Shown here: positions 11,825 to 23,879 of the stretch, piece after piece
Position numbering within the stretch: the stretch's first letter is position 1
Layout of the letters: each line of letters starts with the position of its first letter
Assembly (NCBI GenBank): GCA_004026145.2
Contig: CP034980.1
Coordinates: 12,193,649 to 12,257,648, forward strand
Length of the DNA stretch: 64,000 bases
Direction of reading: 5' to 3'
DNA from: Takifugu bimaculatus
Lineage: Eukaryota > Chordata > Actinopteri > Tetraodontiformes > Tetraodontidae
Program-made: the position numbers and the translations under genes
Notes under the pieces: generated by a model
Told to the model about the DNA's origin: nothing
The model's database searches: none
Seen by the model: only the letters and a program-made list of their open reading frames with translations

Positions 11825-12432
11825 TTAAAACTCTATAAAAGAGCAGCGTGTTTGTGTTTGCATTCGCACTTTGCGCATCTTCCCCCGCTTCTTCTTCTCC
11901 TCCTCCTCTGCAACAGTAACCCGCATTATGGCCACCCCTGGGAGGGATTCGTGGAGAAAAGCCTCCTAATTTCCTTCCACCCTCTTTCAGTCGTTTTCAT
12001 GTATAAAGTAATCCACAATGTTTATGACCTAGATGATTGAGAATCACAGACACAAGGGTTATTCAATGGTTTATTTTTAAGGCACATATTTACTTTTTTA
12101 TTCACCCCGTCTTCTTCAAAAGTCTTTAAAAAATACTAAAATGACCCTTAATATAATGTGATCCCGTTAAAATATCAGCAAGCATCAATCATGCCCGAAT
12201 CAATAAAGCGTGACTGACACAAATTTGAACCATTCCAATCGCGGTGTGAAGGCGGGTCTTACTAATTGTTTTAGCCAATCAGAGGAGTCGCCTGCGATGG
12301 CGTCACTAACAAGGAAGCTATTTAAAGAGGGCAGCAGCACGCCTGTTTGTTGACATAAACAGAAAGTTTTATTTGGTTTGGGGGAGTTTTTGCGAATTTA
12401 TGTAACTAACAAGACTAAAGGATTTTTCTACA
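11825..12432. promoter_or_regulatory. Shared upstream region between divergent dcps and ids
   Basis: About 600 bp separate the dcps start codon from the ids start codon. Near ids there is a CCAAT box within AGCCAATCAGAGG (about 12,273-12,285) and an A/T-rich TATTTAAA (about 12,319-12,326). These sit 110-160 bp before the ids ATG at 12433. A stretch at 12,022-12,049 resembles the tail of a repeat also found in slbp intron 7 (see 34175-34250). No other coding frame is convincing. Confidence 0.5.
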
Positions 12433-12722
12433 ATGAACATTTATGTGCAGTTCTGGTTCGTCCTCTTGGCTCGTTGTTCACTTGGTCTTGTAGATGCCAG
12501 TGCAGGTATAGTTGAAACAGAAGTTTAAACGTCGGCGACGTTTGAAAATGTGATTAATATGAATGCGTATTTATTTCCCATTTGAATCTTTCATTGATTA
12601 TCGTCCTTAATAAACTGTTTGTTTGCAGAGAGGAAGAATGTCCTTGTCATCATTGCAGATGATTTGCGGACATCACTGGGCTGCTACAAGGACCCGCTAG
12701 TTAAATCCCCAAATATTGACCA

Positions 12723-13653
12723 TGAAGAGAATTATTTTATCTTGTTAGCATCTTTTATCTTATTAGCATGTGTTATACTATATGTTTTGTTTCCTTGTAT
12801 TCGTTCTCTATGTAATCGTATAATCGTAACTGCAATTGAAGGAAAGCAACCTCCTCCTTACCAGATGGCTCAAATTCGAAGGGAAACCATTCCCTTGATG
12901 GGAGTAAGTGATGGAGAGATTTAAGGGAATTGACAATAATTTGGTAGTATTGGCCTAGTTTAGGCTAGGCCAAAAGGGGGATTGAAGAGAATTATTTTAT
13001 CTTGTTAGCATCTTTTATCTTATTAGCATGTGTTATACTATATGTTTTGTTTTATGTTAAAGTTGGTTTAGAAGTTAGGAATACTATATACTCTTTAGTA
13101 GGAATACACATAAGCAAGTCAGTTGACCCTTCCTTGACCTGAATACTGGTCAGACAGTTGGAGCCAGGCAGACAGGAAATGGTGGACCCCCATCGTAAAA
13201 CATGACAACGTAGTTTACTGGTGTTGATAAGTTCCTTGGCAGGAATATGACTTCGGACCTGGCCATCTGGAGAAGATAATGGAGAAGAAGGACCACACCA
13301 ACACCAAAGGAGGCTGGAAGAAGAAGATGGGGTCATCCAAGAAGAAGGACTGGATTGGACTGAATTAGCATCAATAATTTACATATGTCTTTCTATAAAA
13401 GACTGGGTCAAGGGATAGTTAGGTCGTCAGACTTCATGCCCTGACAATTGACTTTGTTGTTGCTAGGGTTATGAACTGGCCCAGAGCTCTGTAATATTTG
13501 TATCTTGAATTGAGTCTGTTTGCTACATACATCTGTTTGCTAAATACATCTGTTTGCTAAATACATTTTGAAATTGACATTTGTTTACTTGAAGTCTTCA
13601 TTTAAAGAACACGCGGATTGGCAGTGACACACGAGAGGTACTGCGATCCAACA
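12723..13653 (+). mobile_element. Internally deleted endogenous retrovirus inserted in ids exon 2
   Basis: The element starts TGAAGAG and ends CCAACA (TG...CA). It is flanked by the 4-bp duplication ACCA at 12719-12722 and 13654-13657. A 70-bp piece of the left LTR (12723-12792) recurs at the start of the right LTR (12983-13052). Between them are the last codons of an envelope cytoplasmic tail, ending in TAA at 12922-12924, and a purine-rich tract (about 12,972-12,981). The right LTR is about 671 bp (12983-13653), with short repeats near 13,520-13,565. Almost the whole interior (most of the 5' LTR, gag, pol and most of env) is gone. Removing the element and one TSD copy restores the ids reading frame exactly, so the insertion point is certain. 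Confidence 0.9.
12983..13653 (+). repeat. 3' LTR of the exon-2 provirus
   Basis: It is bounded by TG and CA, preceded by a polypurine tract, and followed directly by the 4-bp target duplication. Its first 70 bp equal the 5' LTR remnant. It is unrelated by eye to the LTRs at 17537 and 24017. Confidence 0.85.
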
Positions 13654-15978
13654 ACCAACTGGCTTCGAAGAGTCACGTTTTTTTCAATGCATATGCACAA
13701 GTGAGTCTTGGATGTGTCTTTTTTCCTGTATCCTTCCAAGGAGGCTTAAATCCCTGATTCTTGTGTTGCTGCAACGCAGCAAGCTGTGTGTGCTCCCAGC
13801 CGGACCTCCATGCTGACAAGTCGCAGACCAGACACAACCCGGGTTTATGACTTCAAAACCTACTGGAGGGTCCATTCTGGGAACTACACTACTCTACCGG
13901 AGTACTTTAAATCCAAAGGGTACTTCACAATGTCTGTGGGCAAGGTGTTTCATCCAGGTAAGGTTATTTTGAGGTGTTTTTGACTAATGCTGGGCTGGTT
14001 TTAGTTCCCTCAGCAGCGCCATCCTGATGATTCAGATCGCTGAACCATGCAGATTTGTTATGTACGTGTGTTTACTGCGTTTCTTTCACCATCCTAGATT
14101 ATCAGTCTTTGTGTTGCCTATTTTCCTCTAGGTATTGCATCTAACCACACCGACGACTACCCCTACAGCTGGTCCATCCCTCCCTACCACCCAGCTTCTT
14201 TACATTTTGAAAAGCAAAAGGTGGGAGCGGCGTACATACTGTTAATGCCACTGAACCTTTCTTTTACAGTATTAAATGGGCAGTATTTAAACAGAATTAA
14301 ACAGCTTACGAATCTAACAACTCAGTTCTGTTAGCTATTTTTATCAGTGACTTGTCCTTTTTAAGATGGATTTCCTCCTGCATGATGACTTTGTGCTTCA
14401 AAGATATTGTAGAATTTCTTTTTATACAGCTACTCAAGCTTCTATGAGAATCAACTAATTGTTGTAGAAAACAGAATTTGAAATCTTATGTGAATTTTAA
14501 GTTACTGTGGTTATTGCCTGCGTTGTGTTGTCTAAATATTGTGAATTAAAGGTGTTTGATCTTTGTTTCCAGATGTGTAAAGGAGACGATGGGCAACTCC
14601 ATGCTAATTTATTGTGTGCCGTGAATGTGACGGAGCAGCCCGGAGGAACGCTCCCTGACCTGGAGAGCACGGAGGAGGCCATCGGCCTGCTGAAGGGTCG
14701 AGTGCAAAATACCCAGCCATTCTTCTTGGCTGTGGGTTTTCACAAACCACACATTCCCTTCAGGATACCACAGGTAGAGAACATATTAACCCCTCGGATG
14801 TTGGATGGAAATACAGGTTGACTGTAGCACACATTTATTGTGAATGGCAGTAATAGGTGCAGATGTCTGGCAGCTGTCTCATTGGTTATGAATAGATCAG
14901 GTACAGAATACAAAAATCCCTTGGTTTTTGATGGTGTCATGTTCCTTAGCTGACCTTTGGACCTGTCCAGCCCTGAGTCACAGCCCTGAGTGTCTTAATA
15001 GAGCTGGTACTTCTGGACACTACAGCAATTCTCTATTTTTTCCTTAAAGACCATCTCGGATGCTGTCAAAGTGCTCAGGGATCAGTCATGGGAACCTCTT
15101 TCCCACTCCAGCCTCAAATTCTTGACGGGATTGAGTTCTCTTACAGACAGAATTAGATTATTCTCCAGGGTTTTGGTAGTGTTGCACAGTCCTGTTCCCT
15201 TCTGCCTTTACAAGCCTTTCAGGACCTGCTGATGAGCAGCATCCCCAGAGCCAGACGCTGCTGGCAACATGCTTCAGAGCTGATGTGGTGATGCTCATGT
15301 GCCGTGGGGTCCATCTAGGGTCTATTCTAGTGGCTTAAAGGCGAGAATTTGAGTTTTTATCGGAAGTCTTTTCTTTTTTGCAATTCTCCCATACAGACTA
15401 AAGAACCAGGCCAGTAGTTGTTGTGTGCAGTTTCCTCCATCTGAGGTTGCACCATAACTCCATCGGAGTGGTCAAAGATGCCTTGGTGGCCTCCCTTGGT
15501 GGTTGCTGTTTGCTGATAGAATTGGGTCAGCTGACCCATCCTGTTACATGGAGGTTTGCAGGTCTTCCATGCTGTGTTGCAGGAGTACCTCAGTCTGTAT
15601 CCCATCGAGAAAATGACTCTGGCCCCTGACCCCATCGTCCCCGAACTCCTCCCTCCTGTGGCCTACAACCCCTGGACAGATGTTAGGAAGCGAGACGACG
15701 TCAAACAGCTCAACATCAGCTTCCCATATGGCCCAGTTCCTAAAGACTTTCAGGTATGCTGATGGAGGCTGGCTGAAACCTGCCGTGTCCTGTGTAATGT
15801 CCTGTGTCCTGTCCTCCAGCTGGGTATCCGTCAGCACTACTTTGCTGCTGTGTCTTACATGGATGCCCAAGTGGGTCGGCTGCTCGGTGCTCTTGATCAG
15901 CTGAATATGAGTAAAGACACTCTGGTGGTGTTTACCTCCGATCACGGTACGATCCTATCTGTATGTGAGGCTCTGAAC

Positions 15979-16468
15979 CAGGGGTGGGCAAACATTTTGA
16001 TTGGTGGGCCACAATGGGTTCTAACATTTGACAAAGGGGCCGGACCAGGAGCAGATGGATGGATGGAGTGCTTTGGTAACCTCACCTCATTGGAGGAAAA
16101 AATACACATCTTGGGATATGGAGAAAACATGTGCTTTAATTTCAAATGAAAATGAAGAGAAGCATTACAACAAAATATCTGACTTTGGAATGAGTCTTAA
16201 AACACTTAAAATCAAATGAATAAAATGTTCCTTTTTTAAAAAAATGAATCACCATTTCTATTTTAAAGCACTGAAAGTTCTGTTATCCTTCAGGATATCA
16301 CCATCACTCTCCTCCTGACTGTCTTTTTTCTAGTGGGAAAACACCAGAATTGCAGTGAAAATATAACATTAACAAGGTTTATTCATTTAATTTTTCAAGT
16401 TTGGCGGGCCGGATTAAAACGTTTAACGGGCCGCGTGTGGCCCCCGGGCCGTAGTTTGCCCATGCCTG
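15979..16468. mobile_element. Non-autonomous hAT-type MITE in ids intron 7
   Basis: The ends are inverted repeats: CAGGGGTGGGCAAAC at the left and GTTTGCCCATGCCTG at the right. They are flanked by the perfect 8-bp target duplication CTCTGAAC at 15971-15978 and 16469-16476. The GC-rich subterminal GGGCCGG motifs and 490-bp length fit fish hAT MITEs. There is no transposase frame. It lies between ids exons 7 and 8 and does not touch their splice sites. Confidence 0.92.
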
Positions 16469-17536
16469 CTCTGAACTTTGTCACCGTCGAATTTTAAAAT
16501 TCCTCTCCACATTCCAGGATGGTCATTAGGAGAACACGGAGAATGGGCTAAATATTCTAATTTTGAGGTGGCAATGCGTGTTCCCCTCATTTTCTACATT
16601 CCGGGTGTCACCAGTCATCCACAGGAAAACTCAACATTCCCATTTATTGACGTCTTCAACAAAAAAGCCTTTAGTTTTCAGAGTGAGTCCTGTTATTGGT
16701 GTAAATGATCTACCATAATTTAATGAACACTTGACTATGTGTAAAGAAGCGTCAAGGGTTCCTGAATCCAAGAATATGCTGTCGTTCTTCAGATGGAAGA
16801 GAGAGCCAGAACGTGGTGGAGCTGGTGGATGTGTTTCCCACTCTCACCAGCCTGGTTGGGTTTGAAGAACTTGACCCTTGCGGTGGGCTGTCTTTCAAGG
16901 TACAAAATGACCGTTTTCAGTCAATCGTAAATGGATCATGAGTATTCTCTGAGGTCTCGTTGCTCGGCCGTGTCTCATCTTTACTGTATGCGAGTATCTG
17001 TGCAGAGCTAAATTGTTCACGGTTAGACTCTTCTTCCATCCAGGAGAGTCTTTGTACTGAAGGAGTCGACCTGGCCCACCACATCCAAAACGAGGCGGTT
17101 GAATTGGATCGAGAACATGTTGCCTTTAGCCAGTATCCTCGACCAGCTGATTCACCCCAGGTGGGGGGGGGGGGGGGGAAATAAATTGCTTTGGTTTTTT
17201 TTTTTAAATGGAGTAAGCGATGTTATGAAAACACAAGCTAATTTAGCTCTTGTAAGGAAAATATTTTGCAATTGATTTAACTGCTATTTTTAAATTGACA
17301 CCTTATGGTGTTATGTTCTATATTAGTATTGTAGAATTAGGTGACCATATGATGGCATCTGTACGAATGGACCAAACTGGCAAAATAATTCAACATCGCT
17401 GCAAAATTGTTTGCAGGAAAACTCTGACCTTCCTGACCTTAAAGACATAAAGGTCATGGGCTATTCTGTACGCTCCTGGAATTACAGATTCACGCTGTGG
17501 CTGGGATTCAACCCAACTACATTCCAGGTTGTCGAA

Positions 17537-17915
17537 TGTGAGAAGAATTATTGTTGTTATTACTATTATCGTTTCAATGCTATAGTAAGTATAGTAAGTA
17601 GATTTAGAATGTTTAATCAAAAAGAATGTATGAGTGTTTGACTCAAGTGTTGATGCTGTTATGTTCCCAGCACTGGGAGGTACCATGTTCAAGGACACGA
17701 GGAAGTCGTAGAGATAGGAGGAGAAGGAATCATGAAGTTGTTTTGATACCAATGTTGTGTGAACCAAATAAAAGAGGAGAGCGAGCAGCAGACGGACGGA
17801 GTTGAGAGAGGAAGCTTGAACTGCTCGTCAGCTCTCCCTTGCAAGGCCTCCTGTTTGTGTGGTTGATCTGAGTCTAGTGAACGAACAGCGCGGGTGACCA
17901 AACATCACCCTCACA
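17537..17915 (+). repeat. 5' LTR of the intronic provirus
   Basis: TG...CA ends, AATAAA near 17,766 within the LTR, and near-identity to the 3' LTR. Five bases (17916-17920) separate it from the primer-binding site. Confidence 0.92.
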
Positions 17916-17920
17916 AAAAT

Positions 17921-17937
17921 TGGTCCTTCGAGCCGGA
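17921..17937 (+). promoter_or_regulatory. Primer-binding site, tRNA-Tyr type
   Basis: Seventeen bases starting TGG are the complement of the 3' end of vertebrate tRNA-Tyr plus CCA, as I remember that tRNA. Pro, Arg, His or Lys primers are commoner in retroviruses. Confidence 0.7.
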
Positions 17938-18398
17938 TCCCAAGACCTGGAGAGGAGCGCCGTGGGACGACCGAACGCCGAAGTCTGTGCACAGCCGGAG
18001 TCAAAAGGACGTCCGAAGTGAAAGACCTTTCATCACGAGTTGACGGAAGGCCGGTCTTCGTCCCTCCCAGGGCGACCATCTCCAGTGACGGGAAGAAGGC
18101 ACTAAAACAACTCAGAGAGAAACCATAGCGACAACGGAGTGAGTATAAGACACGAAAAGCGCTACACAGAAAATACTGCGGTATTGCCTGCCTGGTCATC
18201 GGGAGAGAAGCAGAGGCAAGATACACCCGCCTCCTCGGAGGTAGAAGCCTGGTGTATACTCTCCTGATCGAGAACGATTGACTATAAGGCCACGGCAGGG
18301 GGGCTGAACTAGATATCCTGTATGGATTGAGGGTTGTTCAGTCGGGAGATCAGGCGTCTCCACTCAGATACATAAAAACTGATAAATAAAGTGCAAAC

Positions 18399-19475
18399 AT
18401 GGGCAACCAACATTCCACAAAAGGTGCTGAATTCAAAAACCCAGCATCATGTAAACACATGGAAGACAAATATCCAGGTTCATGCTCATATGTTCAGCTG
18501 TGGATGACTAAGTTCGATTGGGATGGTAACTTAGACAGGCCAGGCAATATTATAAAATTAAAAGAAGATTTAATAGAATATGGAAAGAAATATCCAAAAG
18601 TAAATGTGGGGTTGACACAATGTCATCTCTGGCTCACTGAATCAAAATATAGAAGAGAGAAACAAAATCAAGAAAAAGAGAAACGGAAAAGAGAGAAAGA
18701 AGAGAAAAATGAGAACCCCTTTTACCCATCACTGAGTGCGTACGTGAGGGCGGAGGACAACGAAACAGGATGCAGGAGTCGACAGATAAATGTGCCTCCT
18801 CCGTATGTTCCTCCACCTCTTGCTCCACCAGCTCCCCCTCAGGCGGTCCCATTGGACCCGCCCGGAGCCTTAGATCCCCTGGCTCTGAACACTAATCCCT
18901 TTTTGGGTCCCTTTCCATCGGGAGCCCAGTACAGAAATTATCACATGCAGGACAACACTGTGCAGATGTACCCACTGATCCAGGTTGCAAATCCACAAGC
19001 CGGTGTGCAGGGTCAAGATCCTACTATCTTGGTGTACAGAACCTGGACTCCAGAAGACTGTAAAAAAGCTTGTGATGACGTAACCTTGCCCCAAATGGAC
19101 GTAGAGTTGTGCATCCAAGACATAAGACAGTTATTAAGAAGTTACCATACTAACGGTACTGAAACACAGCAAGTCCTCATGTGCGTTAATGGCAAGAAAT
19201 GGGGCACTGTTAGAGGAGATTGGGTCCCAGTGGATCCAGCCACTCAACAACCATGGCAGCCTGGCAGCCAAGAACTAAATGACAGACTTGACAGACTGTA
19301 CGAGCGCATGCGAACTACTTTTACCAGACGAGCTGACTACAGCGCCATTACGGCCACGAGACAAAAGACTGACGAAAGTTTTGAAGACTATAGCATGAGA
19401 ATGAAAGATGTGTTCCGAAAAATAGTGGAATTCCGTATGCGGAAGAACCAGAAGGCCCCTACCAACAGCAGTTAA
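18399..19475 (+). pseudogene. Proviral gag, matrix-capsid part
   Basis: An open frame of 358 codons starts MGNQHS, a myristoylation-type N-terminus. A PPPY late-domain motif lies in a proline-rich stretch near 18,800, after a Lys/Glu-rich segment. The capsid-like region follows to about 19,440. There a frameshift separates it from the nucleocapsid part, which continues in another frame. The C-terminal codons before the stop at 19473-19475 are therefore probably out of the original frame. This is an old copy, not an active gene. Confidence 0.85.
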
Positions 19476-19579
19476 AGCAAGCTATAGATGGGGGATCAAA
19501 ATCAGAGATAAAATCATGGGTAGAGAGACAATTAGTTGATTTCGGAACTTGTAACCTAAACCGCTATGAACAACATGCT

Positions 19580-19837
19580 ATGCATGCTGAAAGACAATGC
19601 CAAAAAAGTAAGAACCAATCAACAGGCATGTTTTTCAATGCCAACCCTCTCCCAAGCCGAGGCCGCGGACGTGGGCGAGGCCGAGGCGGAAGGGGAGGAG
19701 GAGGCAATTCCCGTGAAAATGATCGGTGTCATTATTGTAAAAATTATGGACACTGGGAACGTGATTGCAGAAAGAAACAACGTGACCAGAGATACAATAG
19801 AGGACAGCAGCAAGGTTCTAATCCACCTCGACAATGA
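19580..19837 (+). pseudogene. Proviral nucleocapsid segment, ending at a UGA-CUA stop
   Basis: The segment contains an Arg-Gly-rich stretch and one CX2CX4HX4C zinc knuckle (CHYCKNYGHWERDC, about 19,726-19,770), which binds genomic RNA in retroviruses. It ends in TGA at 19835-19837, followed directly by CTA. The frame after the stop is the same as that of the protease, so the layout is that of gag-pol made by stop-codon readthrough. Confidence 0.85.
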
Positions 19838-20330
19838 CTAGAACCGGAAAAAGATGTCACAAAAATTAAAACAAATCAGGGCACAAAATTTGACCAATTT
19901 GAAAAAGATGACTTAGAAGATGTTTTAGACTTAGAAACCATCTTCCTGTTTGCTGAAGGCAAACCAGAAATACAACTGACCGTGTTAGGCAATTCTTTAA
20001 CATTTTTAGTAGACACGGGTGCAGGTAAATCAGTAATTAGAGATCAAATAGCCCTGACACCAACTTCTACACAGATTTTTGTGAGATCAGCAAATGGTCT
20101 CATAACCAAAGAAAGAATGTCAGTTCCTGTAGATGTTTGTGACCCTGTAAGTGGAATCACACTTAAAGCCCCTTTCGTGATCTCCACCACATGTCCCGTA
20201 AATCTATTAGGAAGAGATCTTATCTCTCAGCTTCAGTTGATGATTCGTACCACAGCCGAAGGAATGTGGTCTGTAGATAGAATGGTTAATCTGTGGGTAA
20301 GAGAAGCAGATGATGTCATTCTTAGGACTA
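19838..20330 (+). pseudogene. Proviral protease region, joined to a deleted RT
   Basis: This is open in the nucleocapsid frame after the UGA. It has the aspartic protease active site LVDTGAGKS (about 20,008-20,034) and the later LLGRD motif (about 20,203-20,217). Soon after, sequence typical of the reverse-transcriptase thumb begins in a different frame (about 20,310). The fingers and palm, including the catalytic YXDD box, are not present anywhere in the element. Confidence 0.85.
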
Positions 20331-22622
20331 GTGAATTTTTGCAGATCATGGATCTTAGATTATGCGAAAATAACTGCCCCTTTACAAGCATTGATGTATG
20401 ATAATCCCTTAGCAATGACTGATGTGTTAACTTGGACCCCTGAAGCTGAAGAAGCATTTACACACACAAAACAGGCCCTTGTAGGTGCTGGAGTGTTAAA
20501 GCTGCCAGACTATCAGAAGCCTTTTGAGCAGGTCGTAGATTGCAAAGGTGATTTTATGACTTCAGTTTTGTTGCAAAAACACGGAGATAAGAGGCAGCCA
20601 GTGGCCTACTACTCCCACAAGCTAGATCCCGTAGTTGGTGCACTCCCACCATGCGTTAAAGCAGTGGTGGCAGCGTCTGAGGCAGTAAAAGCCTCCGCAG
20701 GAGTGGTGCTATATCATGAGCTAACTTTGCTAGTTCCACATGCAGTATCAATACTGCTGCTACAAAGTAAGATCGCATTCCTGTCGCCCGCACGTCATCT
20801 TTCCTGCATGGCAGTGTTGCTGTCTCAGCCGAATCTGACGATTCGACGCTGTACAACCTTAAACCCAGCAACGCTGCTACCCACCGCAGAAGAGGGACAC
20901 CAGCACAACTGCCTGGATGAGGTCTCCATTACGGTCCTGCCGCGACCAGATCTCAGTGATGTCGCGTTGACTACAGGACAGACACTCTTTGTGGATGGAT
21001 CATCGAGAAAGGATGACTGTGGACGCACTAGAACTGCCTATGCAGTAGTCACAGCAACTGAGGTGGTGGAGGCGAAATCACTTCCCTCCTCCTATTCTGC
21101 TCAAGCTGCAGAACTCGTCGCACTCACACGTGCCTGTGAACTAAGCAAAGGACAAGATGTTACCATCTACACAGATAGTCAATATGCTTTTTCCACGCTG
21201 TTTGTGTTTGCTTAACAATGGAATTTAAGAGGGATGAAAACGTCGACCGGCAAACCGGTCATGCATGCAGAACTGTTAAAAAAGTTATTAGCTGCAGTAC
21301 AGCAGCCACGCAAAATAGCTGTATGTAAATGCACTGCACACACTAACAACACAGATGCAGTCTCACAAGGCAATGCCTTTGCTGACAGAGCCGCAAAGGC
21401 TGCAGCAAATAACAACACACTTCTTGATAATGGTGAGGAATCATTTACCTTAGAACCTGCAGATAATGATATTCTAAAAGAAATGCAACAAAGTGCTCCA
21501 GAAAAAGAAAAGGCCATGTGGAAGAAGCGAGGAGCCAAACTGGATGACAAAGGACTGTTAACCATAGGAAACAAGCCAATCCTTCCCCGGAATATGCATA
21601 AATGGGCAGCATTAGTGAGCCATGGGCCATGCCATGTCTCAACAGGAGGGATGGTACAGATGGTTAATGAACATTATTACACTATAGGATTTCATACCTA
21701 CTCAAAAAATTTTTGTTCACAATGTGCTATTTGTGTAAAACACAGCCCACAGGGAGCCCTTAAGGCCCCTGCAGGCACTACACCATTACCAAATCATCCA
21801 TTTCACACAGTTTTTCTAGATTTTATTCAGCTAACACCATGTGATGGTAAACAATATTGTCTAGTAGTGTTAGATGGATTTACTAGGTGGGTAGAAATTT
21901 TCCCCACGGCAAAAGCAGATGCACTGACAGTAGCAAAAGTCCTATGTAGAGAGATCATTCCTAGGTTTGGCATCCTGAAGGTCATCTGGAGCGACAATGG
22001 AAGCCATTTTGTAAATGAGATAGTGAAAACTGTAGGAGTAACTTTGGACATTGATTTGAAGAATCACTGCGCATACCACCCTCAGAGTGCAGGATTAGTT
22101 GAAAGAGTCAACGGTACTATTAAGAACAGACTGAAGAAATGTATGGACGAGACAGGAAAGAACTGGATGTTTTGTCTTGACCTGGTGAAATTATGGATGC
22201 ACATAACACCACACAAGAAAACAGGCATCACACCCTTTGAAGCATTATATGGGCGGCCTTATTGCCTACCATACTTTGCAACAACAAATGAGCTAAAACA
22301 TGTTGAGGAAACAATAGCAGATTATCTGAAAAAAGTGTTACTCAACCGATGTGTGAATACAGTAAATGTTCTGCCTAGTCCTGTGTCTTCCACAGATTCC
22401 ACCCCCCAGGAACCCATTCGACCAGGCGACTACGTGTGGGTGAAGAAGTTTGTGCGGAAGAGGTGGAACACGCCTAGATGGGAAGGTCCTTATCAAGTAC
22501 AGCTGACCACAAAGACTGCAGTTCGAGTGGACGGGAAACTGTCGTGGATACACCTTTCCCATTGTAAGAAACAGAAAATTCTTCCAGGTGAAGGCGAGGG
22601 AGCAGTGGCGGACTCTCCGTAA
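20310..22622 (+). pseudogene. Proviral RT thumb, RNase H and integrase
   Basis: One reading frame runs from about 20,310 to the stop at 22620-22622, broken once by TAA at 21213-21215. It begins with the RT thumb/connection and passes through RNase H, with catalytic-type motifs FVDGSS, AELVAL and YTDSQ, up to the TAA. Beyond the stop come the end of RNase H (KCTAH), the integrase HHCC zinc domain (CSQCAIC near 21,718) and the DDE core: LDF near 21,820, SDNGSHF near 21,992 and LVERVNG near 22,097. A basic C-terminal domain with WVKKFVRKRW follows. The TAA would stop pol before integrase. Confidence 0.88.
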
Positions 22623-22700
22623 ACGGCTGACGGCCTGTATAGGTCCAGCAACGGCTGAACCCCGTCGGAACCTGTGAAGAGGATCTAAAAGGAAATTAAG

Positions 22701-23879
22701 TTGTTCTTCCTAATTGTGGTGAGTGCTGTGACGGCAGGGCTCGTGAGTTTTGGTCTTTGGAATTTCCGACAGGAGGGAGGTAATCAGGGACAGAAAGATG
22801 CTCTGAGACAGGATGAGAGCTACGCGCGCGCTAAACGCACCGTAGTTAGCCACTTAGAACATTCATGGTTAGAACAAAATCCAGAGTCCTCACACACTTA
22901 CAGTTTGAATACATGGTGGCGCTATGCTAATTTCACAGCTCGGACACAGAATCATTCAACACAGAGGTGTCCAGAAGGTTATAACTGTACATGTAACTAT
23001 CCCGCTTTCGCGCCAGGAGACAAAGGCACGCAATTAGTGGATAAGGGATGGTGGTTATGTGGACACAATGCATATGCAGACCTACCAGCAAACTGGTCAG
23101 GAGTGTGTGCTCCAGTACATCTCAAGGATCACACAGTCATAATTTATGCTGCTAATGCTAGCTCTGCACCACAGTTGCGTTCCAGGAGAGATTTGAATGA
23201 CGAGTTCAAACCACATGACTCAGTGTGGGGCACAGATGTACCACGAGAGTTTAAGCATTGGCCAACCGGAAATAAAGTGATCATGACACTCTTTCCGTGG
23301 CTAGGAATAGGAAAGAACATATTGAGATTGGAAACAGTTGATTACAGGTTGAAAGTATTTGCTAATTTGACAAAAGTTGCTCTCACAGGAGTCAAGGAAG
23401 AAATGACAGCGCTAAGACTGATGACCATGCAGAATAGGATGGCCTTAGATCTCATAACGGCCCCCCAGGGAGGAGTGTGTGCAATGGTAGGAGATTACTG
23501 TTGTACGTTCATCCCAGAGAATGATGCGGACGGTCACCTGATAGATAGCGCATTGAGAAATTTAACTAAACTACAGAGAGCTATGATTGATGATGGTAGT
23601 CCCCCACCAGACTGGCTTACAGGAATGTTGTCAAGGTGAAGGGAACTGTTGTTCAAGATAGGAATGATGATAGGGATAGTGCTGCTAGTATTAGCCATAC
23701 TAGCTGGCTGTGTAGTACCTCTTGTTCGGGGTTGCATTGGCCGGCTCGTGGGATCAGCTGTTACTAGTACTTTGCTGCAGGTGGAAGAACAATCTCTACT
23801 GGACAACGATGAAGAGGAATCAGAAGAAGAATGGACAAATGTGATGCAAGATGTAAATGAAATGTTTAAGATGTCTTAA
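22701..23879 (+). pseudogene. Proviral env with a short surface domain and one in-frame stop
   Basis: The frame opens near 22,700 without a clear ATG; a hydrophobic leader-like segment follows at once. A basic cleavage-type site (RSRRDL, about 23,179-23,196) separates a short, glycosylation-rich surface part of about 160 residues from the transmembrane part. The CX6CC motif (about 23,479-23,505) is the covalent SU-TM type of gammaretroviruses. TGA at 23637-23639 interrupts the frame just before the membrane anchor (about 23,661-23,730), and the cytoplasmic tail ends in TAA at 23877-23879. The surface domain is much shorter than usual, so I infer an internal loss. Confidence 0.8.
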
